Made by a program: the position numbers and the translations under genes
Shown here: piece after piece, positions 46,987 through 58,163 of the stretch
How positions within the stretch are numbered: position 1 is the first letter of the stretch
Layout: every line of letters starts with the position of its first letter
Notes under the pieces: model-generated
Seen by the model: the letters and a program-made list of their open reading frames with translations, nothing else
Database searches by the model: none
What the model was told of the DNA's origin: nothing
Assembly: GCA_027475525.1 (NCBI GenBank)
Contig: JAMWFC010000047.1
Coordinates: 51,111 to 115,110 of the forward strand
Source of the DNA: Macrolepiota albuminosa
Taxonomy: Eukaryota; Basidiomycota; Agaricomycetes; Agaricales; Agaricaceae
Direction: 5' to 3'
Length of the DNA: 64,000 nucleotides

Positions 46987-47681
46987 TCCATTACTAATGG
47001 ATAGATTCAAAGGTCGGATAACACAATGAATGGACGTCCACCTATATTTCTGCAGGTTCCTGTATGGAATTTTTGAGGTGGAAGGGAGATGGCATGCCTC
47101 CCAAAAAAGTTTTCATGGCTTGAAAGAGGCGTTGGCATCAGCAGCCATCAGCTGACATCCATCAGAGTTTGTTGGCAGCCGTCATGACCCGCTGGCATCC
47201 GTTGGCATCTATTGTACATCTGTTGGCATCTGCTGATATCCATCAGCATCTATAGGAATCTGTCAACAACCCTCAGCATTGTCTGGCATTGTCCAGCATC
47301 AGGGTGGGAGAGAAGAAAATGGGGTATGTGGGAATCCACTGCATAAGGTGGCATCTTGGAGAGTGTGGGGGTGGCGGAAGAGGGATGGAGGTGGGGAGAA
47401 AGAGGAGAAAGGGAGAAGGGAAGGAGTGTGAGTGTCCGCTGATACGCCAGCAGATGTAGCAGATGTTGGACGTCAGGTCAGAGGGAAGGAGGGAAGCAGG
47501 GTGCATGTGATGGATGGGGGTGGCATGTGAGGTAGTATGGGAAGTGGAGAGGATGGCACTGGGAAGAAAGAGGGAAAGGGCAGAAGAAGGTGTGTGAGTG
47601 TCCACTGTCTGCTGGCATGCCAGCAGACAGTAGCTAACATCAGCATGTGAGCCAGCTGACATCAGCAGTGCAACCAGTCCC

Positions 47682-48276
47682 TGTAAGGGTGACCTCTAGA
47701 GGCTGTGGCTCAGTCATATAGCTGGCAGAAGGAGATCCAAAGTGTATTAGAGTATGTACTGACAATATCATAATAACTACTCATCTGGCAGAGGGAGATC
47801 CAAAGAGAACAAGTCTAGAGATTCCCTATGCCAGGTTGGATGCTTCTGGGGCTTCTGAAGCCTGGCAGAGGGAGATCCAAAGAGAACAAGTCTAGAGATT
47901 CCCTATGCCAGGTTGGATGCTTCTGGGGCTTCTGAAGCATGGGAAATAACTATACAGTACAACAAAACCTTAAAAACTCGAAAATTGACTAACCAAACAA
48001 CTATGCAAACAAGGCAGGAAAACTCCGGACTTTAGAAGTCAGAAAGGCAAACTCCAGCTTATATAAGCAGTCTGGAAGCGGTGCTGAAGGGCCCACACTT
48101 GTCTGAATGGTAGCTAAAGAACCAGAGCATCTCAAGGGCTGAGAGTAGTACTAACAGATAGTGTTGAAAGAATAGGTACAGTAAAATGAAATAATGTCAG
48201 AAGAAATAAGAGAATGAATGAAGGGAGAGTGAAGAAATAAGGAGAGAAAAAAGGAGAAATGAGGAGTTCCCTGACA
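47682..48276 (+). repeat. Family D LTR at the inner end of the left inverted repeat
   Basis: TGTAAGGG to CCCTGACA, 518 bp without the 77-bp duplication at 47785. TATATAA near 48060. The flanks GTCCC and CATTC do not match, unlike the copy at 28604. It lies exactly where the inverted repeat ends, so its insertion probably came with a deletion or recombination. Confidence 0.75.
47785..47938 (+). repeat. 77-bp direct tandem duplication 17
   Basis: Starts at 47785 and 47862, in the family D LTR. Confidence 0.95.
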
Positions 48277-48299
48277 CATTCAATATTTCACCGAGCAAT

Positions 48300-49654
48300 C
48301 CGTTGGAATATCAACGGATTTACTAACAAGCTGGGAAGCTGGAATAGCTAAGGCAGAAAGGCTTAGAGAGGAGGGAAACCGTAAAGCAATGGATATTCTC
48401 AAAGCTTGTACAATGACCTTCAATAGTGCAAGTGAAGACCAAATGGCAGTAGACAGTGGAAACCACTCAACGGATGTTGCAGTGACGGATATTTATTCCT
48501 TCTGAATTCAACTTGCCCTTGACATTGAGGAGCAGCAGTAAGGTGTATTGCTGATGGCCTAACCTATTTCACTAATTGGAAGCTCAGAATTGCAATTCAG
48601 GACTAGGTTTGCCATTTGAATTGGCATGCAAGCAATGATGATCGGCAAAAGATCAAGGCAGAAAGAGAACTATTAAGAGTTTGACTCAATGTCCTTGCTG
48701 CTTCTCAGGACAGGAGCGGGTTTATTGCTAGTGGAAGCCAGACTGCCCCCCTGGAACCAGATCAAGTTCCTGGAGTCTTTGATGACAATGAAATAGTGGA
48801 AGATGGACAATCAGCGGATCCGCTGGTACTACCGGTGGATAACCTTGAACCAATGGATATAGTTGTTCCAGAAGATTTTGAAATCTCCTTCCCATCTATG
48901 ATCATGGATAATGTCTCACCATTAACAATAATAGAGCGCAATCTGTGCTTGATTCAAATTGAAAGGCTTCTGCAAGCCCTTCAGGAATTTATTGCAGAGA
49001 AATCATTCCTATATTCTCACGTCGTCCAGGTTGCCCCAAGCAAAAATGTGAAAACTCAAGCTTGCGCATCTCTTCAAAGAATCCAGGCCTCAATTCTGAT
49101 GAAGGCTCATGCCTATGCACAATGCCGCAGTGCTCTGCTGCGACTGAGATCAGATCCCAGCATTCAGAGAAAGTATCCAGTTTTACAGAAAGCAGATTTG
49201 AATGCAAGCACAGCTATACAAGATCCCAACATTCCTGGTTCATCAAGAATCAAGGTATCTTAGATATGGCACTCTAATTCTGATGCAGAAAATGAATCTG
49301 CAATTATTTCTGAATGTGAGTCCTCTTGTTAACATTTCTGTTATCATTACATCTGTTCATGAACATATCTCTTCAGTTGATTGTGTTCATTATCTACATG
49401 CTAGAGCACAATGCAACAGATGGACAGAGAAATGTCAGCTTGTCATGAGTGAAATGGAGTGGACAGTTCGGTATTTCTTCAACCAGGCAGATATTTGGTC
49501 GAAGTGTGGTATGTCAGTGAAGAAAAGAGGTCTCCAGTCATATGCCCACAAAAAGGTGGCCATGTGGCCAGAATTGGCCTCGATGGCAATTGATAAATTT
49601 AGACGGGTGCTTCCTGATTTTATTCCTCTCCAAACTGCAAAAGATCCGCTGTAA
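48300..49654 (+). pseudogene. KDZ-type transposase remnant (C-terminal part)
   Basis: Two parts resemble the C-terminal region of KDZ (Kyakuja-Dileera-Zisupton) transposases as I know the family. The first, 48796-49263, has a leucine-rich helical stretch and YAQCRSALLRLRSDP, then PNIPGSSRIK. The second, about 49379-49654, has YLHARAQCNRWTEKCQLVMS and MEWTVRYFFNQADIW, then YAHKKVAMWPELA. A likely intron lies between them (GTATCTTAG to CTTCAG). The stretch 48300-48790 is in the same style but carries several stops. The catalytic core is not seen, so this is a truncated relic. Its place between long inverted repeats fits a DNA transposon. The assignment rests on remembered motif order and needs a profile search. 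Confidence 0.55.
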
Positions 49655-50180
49655 AAATGGTAGATGCAGAGATGGATTGATATGATGAATGCAGAGACGG
49701 ATTGAACTGATAGATGCAGCTTGCTACCATCAGCAGATGATTGGAATGGATTTGTGACAGTCACATGCAATGGAATTGTTGAAAATCACTTTTGTTTACA
49801 AGGCACAAAAATCTGATACATAGCAGTATCTGCTTCTACAAGCAAGAGTGCAATGACATCTACCTCTGTACCACACAATGTCATGTCCCAAGCCACTGTA
49901 CTAGAAAATTTGCAAGAGGTTGTTGACTACATCAAGTCACGCCTCATTGCAGCACTTTCCATATTTGGCAATCTTGCACCAAGTCTTGAAGCGGAAGAGG
50001 CATGAATTATCCAGTATCTAGACAAGGAGTTGGTAAGATAACTTTAAAATGTGTAAATATATTAAGATCTGACTATGTGCCATAGAACTTTGTATTATCA
50101 TATCTGGGGGCTGCATCACTGAATAATGTGGTCTGCTATGTCCCAGACATTATCAAAAGCATGAGCTGATTTTTCTCTCT
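49655..50180 (+). pseudogene. Small coding-like fragment in the inverted-repeat element
   Basis: From ATG 49853 the reading is MTSTSVPHNVMSQATVLENL, then QEVVDYIKSRLIAALSIFGN and EAEEA, a TGA that could be a former CGA, then IIQYLDKEL before a GT donor near 50033. It may be an upstream exon of the cargo gene at 50190. The rest of the stretch shows nothing. No family is recognised. Confidence 0.35.
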
Positions 50181-50189
50181 CCAAAATCA

Positions 50190-51950
50190 GCAAACTTTGC
50201 CCACAGAGATCCTGGAGTTTATTTATGGCCATCAAGGTCTTATCAGGAATCTGTATGGCTGTGATTGGTGGAACCACATTGGCTGAGAGGATGTTCAGGT
50301 CTTAAGCAATAAAACGCTGGAGCATTGCCTTCTTATATATCAGCAAGGCTTCCACTTTCTTGAAAGCTTCTTGGCATGCAACCGCCAGCCACCCATGACA
50401 TTGCCATCCAATGGATTGATGTCTGTCCCAGCACCAGACAATTTGCTCCATGTGTTTGCAGGTAGTGGATCTGCCAGAGGCCACCAGTGGATACTTCTAG
50501 CCCTAGACAAGTGGCAGTTGCTGGATAGGACAGAACATGTACTAACAAATAATATGATTCGCCTGTTTGCTGGCAGCAAGTCCGCTGCTGCTTCTGTTGT
50601 CAGTTCCATTGCCAGGTCCATGGATCCTGCTCGGACGGGCCAATTGACAGGCATCGAGTCCCATACCAACAGTATTGATGGTGAGCAGCCTGATCCTCAA
50701 GACTGCCTCTCCATGGCCCATCCTACCACTCTCCCTGATGTCGACTCTCCCCAATGGCCATCCTTGACACATATCAAACCCTCGAACACACAACATCCAT
50801 TCCACCACCTCTACAGTCAGAGTAAACCTGGACTGGTGTATGGCCCTACAATGGAAAACTCTCATGTTGTAGTTCAACGAGCTTCCCAACTTCCTTCCAC
50901 CCTAGCAGCTCATATTCGCTGGATATTCATGGAGCTGGGGGAAACTAACAACAACTAGGTGGATATCCCTAATCCATCCATTAGTGACCCTGACTTAGAG
51001 GGTATCCTTCCTTTATTCATTGTGGCGGATGATAAGATAGAAAACAAATCTTTGCTATCTTTGTTCATTCTTGCGGAAGAGGAGACAGAAGACGAATCTT
51101 TGCCACCTTTGTTCATTCTTGCAGAAGAGGAGACAGAAAACAAATCTTTGCCACCTTTGTTCATTCCTGTGGAAGAGGAGATGGAAAAGGATTCTTTGCC
51201 TCCTTTGTTCATTTCTGCAGAAGAGGAGATGGACGACGATTCTTTGCCACCTCTATTCATTGTTGGTGAAGGAGCAGAAGGACTAACAGCGATGGAGACC
51301 GTGGTGGCCGGTGACGGCAGACAAACGGAAGTCCGGAGCGGTGGACGTATGGCAACCGAGGACGAAGAAAACCTTCCGCCGCTATTTCTTGTGACGGCAG
51401 AAGAGACGGATGGAGGCATGGCAGCCGATGATGAAGAAAATCTTCCACCGCTTTTTGATGTAACAGCTCTTCAAATCCCATCTTCCCCCTTCCAACAATC
51501 TCCTTCTCCAACCCTACCTACTGGTAACAATGTCCGGGAGTGGGAGGAATATGAGTCACGTATGACTCGACGTGAGGATCAGAGAAGAATTAACGAATTG
51601 TATCAACAACGTGAGTATAATTTGGCACTGGTAATCATAGTTAATTTATTTCAACAGAACAAGAATTTCGCGCTAGAGCAAAACATGGTTGATGTAGGCC
51701 CATTGGCCCTTTCAATCAAGCTGGTCGTACTGATGATGTGTCTGTTGATATGTCAGAGTCACCCTCACCATCTTCATCGTCAGGCCTGATAGCAAAGTAT
51801 GAAGACATCACACTTCCCAGACCTCAAGGGCCATATACACCGGACGACTTTGCATTTTTGACAGCAGACTACCTGCTTCATGAGGATTTGTTCTATTCAG
51901 ACACATTACATGAATCTAATGAAGAGGAGGAATACACATCGGACGAGTAA
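50190..51950 (+). pseudogene. Cargo gene: acidic protein with SLPPLFI tandem repeats
   Basis: One frame runs from about 50190 (LPTEILEFIYGHQGLIRNLY) through 50370-50955 to 51600, interrupted by TGA near 50286 and TAG at 50956 (after GETNNN; CTAAC...CTAG there could also be an intron end). From 51000 to 51450 about seven units of 20-22 residues repeat a pattern of acidic EEE(T/M)(E/D) followed by SLPPLFI or NLPPLFL. A GT-AG intron (about 51611-51657) leads to a Ser-rich and acidic tail (MSESPSPSSSSG; ending NEEEEYTSDE and stop at 51948). I do not recognise the protein. The repeats look like an acidic interaction or activation region. It lies between transposase relic and right inverted repeat on the same strand. 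Confidence 0.5.
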
Positions 51951-52059
51951 TTTAATCCTTAGTTACTATAATTCTTGGCTTTTCCGTTGGTTATTTTTTG
52001 TCAAGATTAACCGTCCTGTTGTGCCGCTGACGAATCCATTATAAATCCGTTTGATCCGT

Positions 52060-52858
52060 TACCTCCAGTTGTGCACTAGAAGGAACATAAACTGACAATA
52101 TTCTGCTAGACCACAGGACATTCTGTGGATTATACATAAATATCACTCTAGTATTGTGTACTAGGCTACAGCACTTTACTACAGACATTTCAATTAGTTT
52201 GGACAGGACTCAGGTCCACTAAGATTAACCGTCCCATTGTTTTGTTCCGTTATGCCACTCTCATGAACGCAAAAAACAACACACTCTTAAACGATTACAC
52301 AAGGGAGACTCGAACCCTCGAATTGTGCAGTAGAAAGAATATAGACTGACAATATTTCGCTAGACCACAGGACATTGTAAAAAATTACAACCTTACTTTG
52401 TTTATTATACTGTGTAGTAAATAACAATTAATAAAACAAAGTTATGTCATTTCTAATGTGCACAAGTGGGATTCAAATCCACCTCTTATGCACAATATGA
52501 AATATCAATGAATCAATATTTCATTGGACCACAGGTCCTTACCAAAAATTAGTACCGTGTACATGTAGTGCACAAATGCAGCAGTATAAAAAGATACAAT
52601 TATACGTCATTAAGGTGGACTAGGGAAGTCTGGACTAGGGGAGTCAAACCCACCACTCCACACAATACTGAAAATTGAGTGAGTCAGATCAACTACAACA
52701 GGTGCTTACTACAGGTCAGTACGATGTACATGTAGAGCAAAAATGCACCCATATAAAAACACACCATTAGACCCTGTTAAGGTGGAGTAGGGGGAGTAGA
52801 ACCCACCACTGTACACAATATTAAATATCAATAAATGAATATTCCACTGAACCACTGG
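52060..52858 (-). repeat. Array of about five degenerate tRNA-like units
   Basis: On the minus strand, units at about 52858-52790, 52705-52636, 52538-52462, 52376-52302 and 52128-52062 start with CCAGTGGTTCAGTGG or TCCTGTGGTCYAGCGA (A-box-like). Four of them end with GGGTTCTACTCC, GGGTTTGACTCC, GGATTTGAATCC or GGGTTCGAGTCT (B-box-like). Spacing is about 150-160 bp. The units differ in sequence and none folds cleanly by eye. They resemble the tRNA-like segments within the inverted repeats and may be a tRNA-derived short interspersed repeat amplified in tandem. Confidence 0.5.
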
Positions 52859-54394
52859 GACTGGTTGTACTGCTGATGTTAGCTGGCTCACATGCCAATG
52901 TCAGCTACCATCCGCTGGCATGCCAGTGGACAGTGGACACTTACGCACCCTCTTTCTCCCCAGTGCCATCCTCTCTACTCCCCACACTACCTCACACGCC
53001 ACCTCCATCTACCACATGCACTCCGCTTCTCTCCTTCCCCCTGACCTGATGTCCGACGTCTGCTACGTCCACTGGTATACCAGCAGACACCCACGCTCCT
53101 CCTCTTTCTCCTTTCCCCTCTTTCTCCCCACTCCCATCTCCACACTACCTCACACACCACCCCTGTCCACCACATGCACCCCACTTCTCTCCTCCCCTCT
53201 GACCTGATGTCTGACATCTGCTACATCTGCTGGCATACCAGCGGACACCCATGCTCATCCCCTTCCCCCTTCCTCCTCTTTCTCCCCACCCCTATCCATC
53301 TTCCACCACCCTCCACGCTCTCTGAGATGCCACCCCATGCAGCAGACGCCCACACACTCTGTTTCCTTCTCTCCTGCCCTAATGCTGGACGATGCCAGAT
53401 GATGCTAGAGGTTGCTAACAGATTCCTGTGGATACCAACAGATACCAGCACATATCCAGCAGATGCCGATGGATGTACAATGGATGCCAATAGATGCCAA
53501 TGGATGCTAGCGGGTCACAATGGCTGCCAACGAACTCTGATGGATGCCAGCTGATGGCTGCTGATGCCAACGCCCCTTTCAAGCCACAAAAACTCTTTTG
53601 AGAGGTATGCCACCCCTCTTCCACCTCAAAAAATCCATACAGGAACCTGTAAAAATGTAGGTGGGCATCCATTCATTGTGTTATCCAACCTTTGAATCTA
53701 TCTGTTAGTAACGGACTTGTGGTGCAACGGTTAAATGTGTGTTCCATTGCTGAAGACTTTTTCAAGGCTGGGGGTTCGATTCCCCCCCACAGGCATATGG
53801 CAGACAAGACAAGTTACCTTTTTCTTTGGTCCAACCAGCCCTTGTGGACCTGCATAGGCCTCTGTGGATGTCTGCTAGTGCCCTGCGCAGGCCTGCATGG
53901 GCCCACGTAGGTTTGAGTCTGCCAACATACGTCTGTGTAGATGTCTGCTAGTGGCTTGTGTAGGCCTGTGTAGGTCTGCAGGGCCCTTTTGTGGACGTAT
54001 GCTGGCGTTGGGGGTGGGAAAAGGAGGGAAGGGGAGGCATGCAGCCTCAAGTTATTGCGGGAAGTGGGGAACCTCGAGGAGGGTTTATTCATGCCATGAC
54101 GTCTGCCAATAGACAAGGTTTTCACTTGGGGGCTGATGCCCGCTAGCGGCTGCTGATGCACATTGACATCTGCTAGTGTCTGCTGGCATCTGCTGGGCCT
54201 GTGTGCACATGTGTGTGCCCACCTTTTATCAATCCACTAGACCGTGTTATACAGCACATTGTGACACGTCTGTGGCTCTGTATTCTATGGCACTGTGGGG
54301 ACTGCTCCACTCCAGTGTAGCGGACTCTGCTGGACACGTATGGTACAACACAAAGCAAGCTCCCATACAATATATGACACATACCATTGTGATG
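52857..54394 (-). repeat. Right terminal inverted repeat of the large DNA element
   Basis: Reverse complement of the left repeat; ends ATTGTGATG at 54394. It contains about three copies of a 130-150 bp unit (GACCTGATGTCYGAC, CTGGCATACCAG, CTTTCTCCCCAC) at 52920-53340, where the left repeat has about two. It is dense in CTGCTGGCATC-type words. Confidence 0.75.
53716..53793 (+). tRNA. tRNA-like gene in the right inverted repeat, identity uncertain
   Basis: CTTGTGG (53716-53722) pairs with CCACAGG (53787-53793). An A-box-like TGGTGCAACGGTTA and a perfect B box GGTTCGATTCC in a 5-bp stem GGGGG/CCCCC are present. Between them TGAAGACTTTTTCA may form a long variable arm, as in class II tRNAs. I cannot place the anticodon with confidence. 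It may be a real tRNA, or a tRNA-derived repeat carried by the element; its inverted partner at 46909 has lost the B box. Confidence 0.4.
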
Positions 54395-54401
54395 TCTCTA
54401 T

Positions 54402-55674
54402 GTGGATGACATGGTGGAAAATTGTCTCCCCTCACTAGCATTTATAGGCATTGCTGATGATAGCAATGCCCCTGATCATGTACTGAGCACTGAGAATACC
54501 TCATCAGAAGGAGAGTTGGTGGCACAGAAAAACTTGCAGTTGAATCACAACCACAAGGCAGCTACCTGGAACAAGGCCACTACAGACAAGCAGGCAAAGG
54601 CCAACTGCAATCAATAGAAGCAGGCCACAGAGTGTATTCCAGACAAGTTGGGAGTGTTTGGTGAGAGGAATGCCACTGAGCATTTGAACTGGTTCTATGG
54701 CAGTGCACTGGACTGCCATTTTTACTACTTGCTATTGTTGAACACTGTATTTGTGGGAGACAAAGCACTGCATGCCAAGGAGCAAGAAGAGGAGAAGGAA
54801 AAAAGGTATTATCATACCTCAATATTATTAATAAAACTGTGCCTCAGGAGTTCCTCATGAACCCTCAAGAGGCCCACAAACTGTTGGCACTTGCAGAGAA
54901 CAAGGTGAAAGCAATAGTGCTTTGTATTGAATCATAACCTTATTCATGAGTTCTAGTGCATTTTGCTCAATTATAGTCAACCATGGAGAGACTGCACAAT
55001 GAAATTGATTTTTGGTCCTGAGTTTGAGCAGATTCTTCCCTCTCCTCAAGCTCAATGACCAAAGAATGGATCTGGCCATCATGCCCTATCTTGAATAGAA
55101 AGGGCAGAGAATCAAACCCATGTTTACACTCACTGGATTCAACTTAGAAGACATCTGACATGCCTTCAAATTTGACTGACTAGCACAGAATGTGTTCTAT
55201 TCTTTGTGACCAGGAATGATGAATGCTGTTCTAAGCATTGTCATAGACTATGCATTCTAAATTCACTACTGTATTCTTCTGTGGCATGCCATCACATGAG
55301 GTATATCACCTCAAGAGCACCTCAGAAGCTGTTTTGCTAGATTACTGGCCTTTGTCATAGCTTGTTTGAGAATGTACTGCAAGGCTATTGAAGCCTACAA
55401 CATGGCCAACCCTGGCAATCCATTTTTGCCAATGTCATGGACTGATGTGCAGTTCATGACCCCCTGTTTTAATGACTCCATGTCAGTCAACATCAGTGAT
55501 GCTGATGTATTGCAGGTCCTCTTAGCAAACTATGTGCCAGCTGAATGGATAGACCATGCATATTTAAGCCATTTCCAGGCAGTGAATGCCTCTCTGGACA
55601 TGTACTGCAACATTGACAATGAACAATATTGTAGACTTGAGATCTACAATAAGCCACCTGCAATTCTGCAGTAG
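54402..55674 (+). pseudogene. Decayed gene of unknown type with C-to-T-like stops
   Basis: One frame from ATG 54402 (MDDMVENCLPSLAFIG), across a TAG at 54615, to GVFGERNATEHLNWFYGSAL and EKEKRYYHTS. A second stretch, 55040-55674, reads NDQRMDLAIMPYLE, then MFTLTGFNLEDI and ends MRMYCKAIEAYNMANPGNPF to KPPAILQ. At least six interruptions are TAG or TGA at places where CAG, CGA or TGG would suit the text. No family is recognised. It adjoins the right inverted repeat and ends before a family D LTR fragment. Confidence 0.4.
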
Positions 55675-56152
55675 GATAGTTGGAGAACCCCTACTGCAGA
55701 CAATATGATATGCCTCCAAGCATTATTTGCATAAGAATTGGCTCAAGGTCATGTGTACCTTGAGGAAGAGTTCTATTATTACCCTGTCAGGATATAACCT
55801 TGTTGCTATGATTTGTGGATGTGTGGTCCACACTAAGGGCCCTTACTCCCACTACCTGCAGTCACTACAACCACAGAGAACCAGTTGGTGAAACCTCCTC
55901 TTGAGGGAACATCTGCATCAGCTAACACCAACTTTGATATGGCAGCCTTTTTCAAGAGCAAATTACACCGTCTGCTATTGGCATGAACATAGCAAGTGTT
56001 TATTCTTAGTTACCATTAGTTAACATTGACACTTAACAACTCTACAGAAAATAGCTTGTTATGAGTGCATGGAGACTTCAATGCACCACCCTTCTTGAAA
56101 CTGTAACCAGTCTGAGAGGGGGGCATGTAACCAAGTGACTTAGAGCCTTTGC
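55675..56152. other. Decayed sequence, no gene
   Basis: Continues the previous region with many stops. A purine-rich GAGAGGGGGGCA at 56114-56125 lies 28 bases before the family D LTR fragment and might be a remnant polypurine tract. Confidence 0.3.
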
Positions 56153-56262
56153 TATAAAGACAACCTCTGGAGGCTATGGCTCAGCCACACAGCTGGCAGA
56201 GGGAGATCCAAAGAGAACAAGTCTAGAGATTCTCTATGCCAGAATTGATGCTTCTAGGGCCT
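56153..56262 (+). repeat. Family D LTR fragment
   Basis: Matches the first part of 47682-48276 (GAGGCTATGGCTCAGC, then CTGGCAGAGGGAGATCC) but lacks an internal piece and all of the 3' part. Confidence 0.65.
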
Positions 56263-57405
56263 TCTCAACCTGCTTATCTGTCCCAATCCCTTCATGACTG
56301 AAATATTGTTTAGCATAATGTTCAAACACATCAAGCTGATGAAAACCAATTGTCTCTCAAGTAATAAGCAGGGCATGGCTGGCCAAAACTTGTGTCACTT
56401 CTGCTATATATGATGTGCTAAAGGTTGAAGAAACTGATATCACCAAAATAAAAAGGTGCAATTCAAATTCCTCTGATGTAAATGAACTCAAAGTTGATGT
56501 AGCCAAGGATGATGGGCAAGAGGGACCTGACATGAAAGAAGGCTCCAATAAACTCAACAAGTTAGGTGTGAGATGAGGCTGTGTCAAAGGCAGAAACCTG
56601 GGAATATGGACAAGAATAAAAACAAGAACAAGAACAAGAACAAGAGCTAGAATGCGGATGAGAACAAAAAGGCAAACAGAAACAAGAATGCAAATGAGAA
56701 ACAGATATAAGCCAGGATGCCTCTATATGTGTCTTTAAGGTCCTCCTTCCTATATGAGAATCACTTCGGGGCATGGCAGAGATTTCTGGAGAAACATCCG
56801 TTAGAAACAGGTCATGTGACTTCCAACAAGTGTTTCTCCGGAAAAACTAAAAGTATAAATTGAGAAATAGTAAAAAAAACACTTATTGTGTTTTTTGTGT
56901 GTTTCTTGAGCTATTTTTAAAAATTTTCTTTCTCTATTTCTCAAGAAATATGTGGGGAACACAAATTGTGTTTCTAGACTGTTTCTTGAAAAATATGGCA
57001 CATGTATCTTTTGGTTTTTCTAAAGTTATCTTTGTAATTTTTTTATCAAATGTTTTTCAATAAACTTTCTTTGTGTTGTTTTAGAAAAATAAATTGTAAA
57101 AACATGATGTATTTCTAAAAAAAGACCGATTAGAAATTCTTTAAATGTTTCTCAAGAAAGATCAATTAGAAACACTGTCACGTCGATGAGCGTGGCGCTG
57201 ATCACACGACGAGCGCACGCTGATCTTCTTCCTCATCGGTCTGGTATACTCGCGTGCAGCTAATGTAGCGATAGGCAACAATATATTGTACATTAAATGC
57301 AATAGTAATGACAAAAGAAGGCGCTTGTCTCCCAATACCAGAACCTTCATCACGCCCATCACGATTCACCCACTATCCTCTGTATCTTCCCTGTTCACGG
57401 TGATT
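56263..57405. other. Repeat-rich DNA with a probable small inverted-repeat element at 56785-57178
   Basis: 56263-56780 shows AAACAAGAAC-type tandem repeats (56600-56700) and no gene. 56785-57178 is AT-rich, with ends GATTTCTGGAGAAACATCCGTTA and, inverted, GATCTTTCTTGAGAAACATTTA, and several TTTCTCAAGAAA palindromes inside, as in a miniature inverted-repeat element. 57179-57405 is non-repetitive and may be the former continuation of the gene to its right. Confidence 0.4.
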
Positions 57406-57409
57406 TCAC

Positions 57410-58121
57410 ATGTTTGCTAAGACAGAGGAGATTGAGATGCTCCTGCTAGGTGGCAATTGACTCAGCGTTGGTGTCGGGTAATTTGTGACAGCTATCGGTG
57501 ACTGTGCACCACTCTCTATCGGAAAACCTCCCGCGAGCCATGCAGGAAGGCCTCCATCAATGATACTGGATCTCTGGTGGCCAAATGTTCGAAACATGAA
57601 GAGAGCTCGGGGTGCGGAGAATACGCCGTATGTGTCATATCTGACCAAGGTATGTTAGAGACTTGTTGTCCATCATGGATAATGCACACATTATAACGTG
57701 TGTTTCCCTCTCAATTCCGAATTGTTCTATTCAAAATAGTTTCAATAAACACCAAAGACGGGTAGATCGTGATAAATGTAATGAGGGCCATACCACATGC
57801 ATCAGCGAAAGCACGCTCTCTAGGCATCATATGCTTCAAACCCAGTTCATGAGGACTTGACACCTCATCCAAGTCTAGAAACTGTGCTCCTGGAATTCTC
57901 TTTGCCATAAATTCCTGACGCGGTCGACGCGGAGAGTCAGGCATGAACCAAGACGCGTCTAGAAAGGAAACTTTCTTGTTCTCATTGACAAAAGAGTGTG
58001 CTAGCTGGGGTGTAAGTACGAATGGGGCAGTCCCAGAGGATATTGAACGACAGAAAAGCACTGAAGGAAGAGACCTGAATGGTTGGCGGAATATCGGTGA
58101 GAGTGTCTGCATAAGGGACAT
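57410..58121 (-). pseudogene. 3-mercaptopyruvate sulfurtransferase (rhodanese family), shortened
   Basis: ATG at 58121 (MSLMQTLSPIFRQPFRSLPS) gives a Ser/Arg-rich, mitochondrial-targeting-like N-terminus, then a rhodanese domain (SFLDASWFMPDSPRRPRQEF; IPGAQFLDLDEVSSPHELGL). The donor is at 57793. A second part from 57640 reads YDTYGVFSAPRALFMFRTFG, then SSIIDGGLPAWLAGGFPIES and PTPTLSQ, and then loses homology. Between DAC and YDTYG about a dozen residues expected in the family are missing and the frames do not join. The second rhodanese domain, with the catalytic cysteine loop, is absent. The enzyme normally moves sulfur from 3-mercaptopyruvate to acceptors. This copy should be inactive. Confidence 0.75.
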
Positions 58122-58163
58122 AGTATAAAATAGCTGTAAACACACCTTCTGCTCTGTGCAACG

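Larger units (their letters stand above)
45499..47681 (+). repeat. Left terminal inverted repeat of the large DNA element (interrupted by a solo LTR)
   Basis: CATCACAAC (45499-45507) and then 46330-47681 match, in reverse complement, 52857-54394 over their whole length, with moderate divergence and one repeat-unit length difference. The inner end reads ACAACCAGTCCC. It contains many variants of GCCAGCAGATG/CATCTGCTGGC and a tRNA-like segment. The solo LTR 45508-46324 with its duplicated ACAAC sits 9 bp inside the terminus. Left flank GGGTAGGG and right flank TCTCTATG do not match, so no target duplication is confirmed. Confidence 0.75.

Noticed and set aside
46500..47300. Regularly recurring short words as a CRISPR-like array
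   Set aside because: The words are degenerate, the spacing is irregular, there are no unique equal-length spacers, and the host is eukaryotic.
54395..54402. 8-bp target duplication for the inverted-repeat element
   Set aside because: The right flank TCTCTATG and left flank GGGTAGGG do not match; the ends may be degraded or misplaced.
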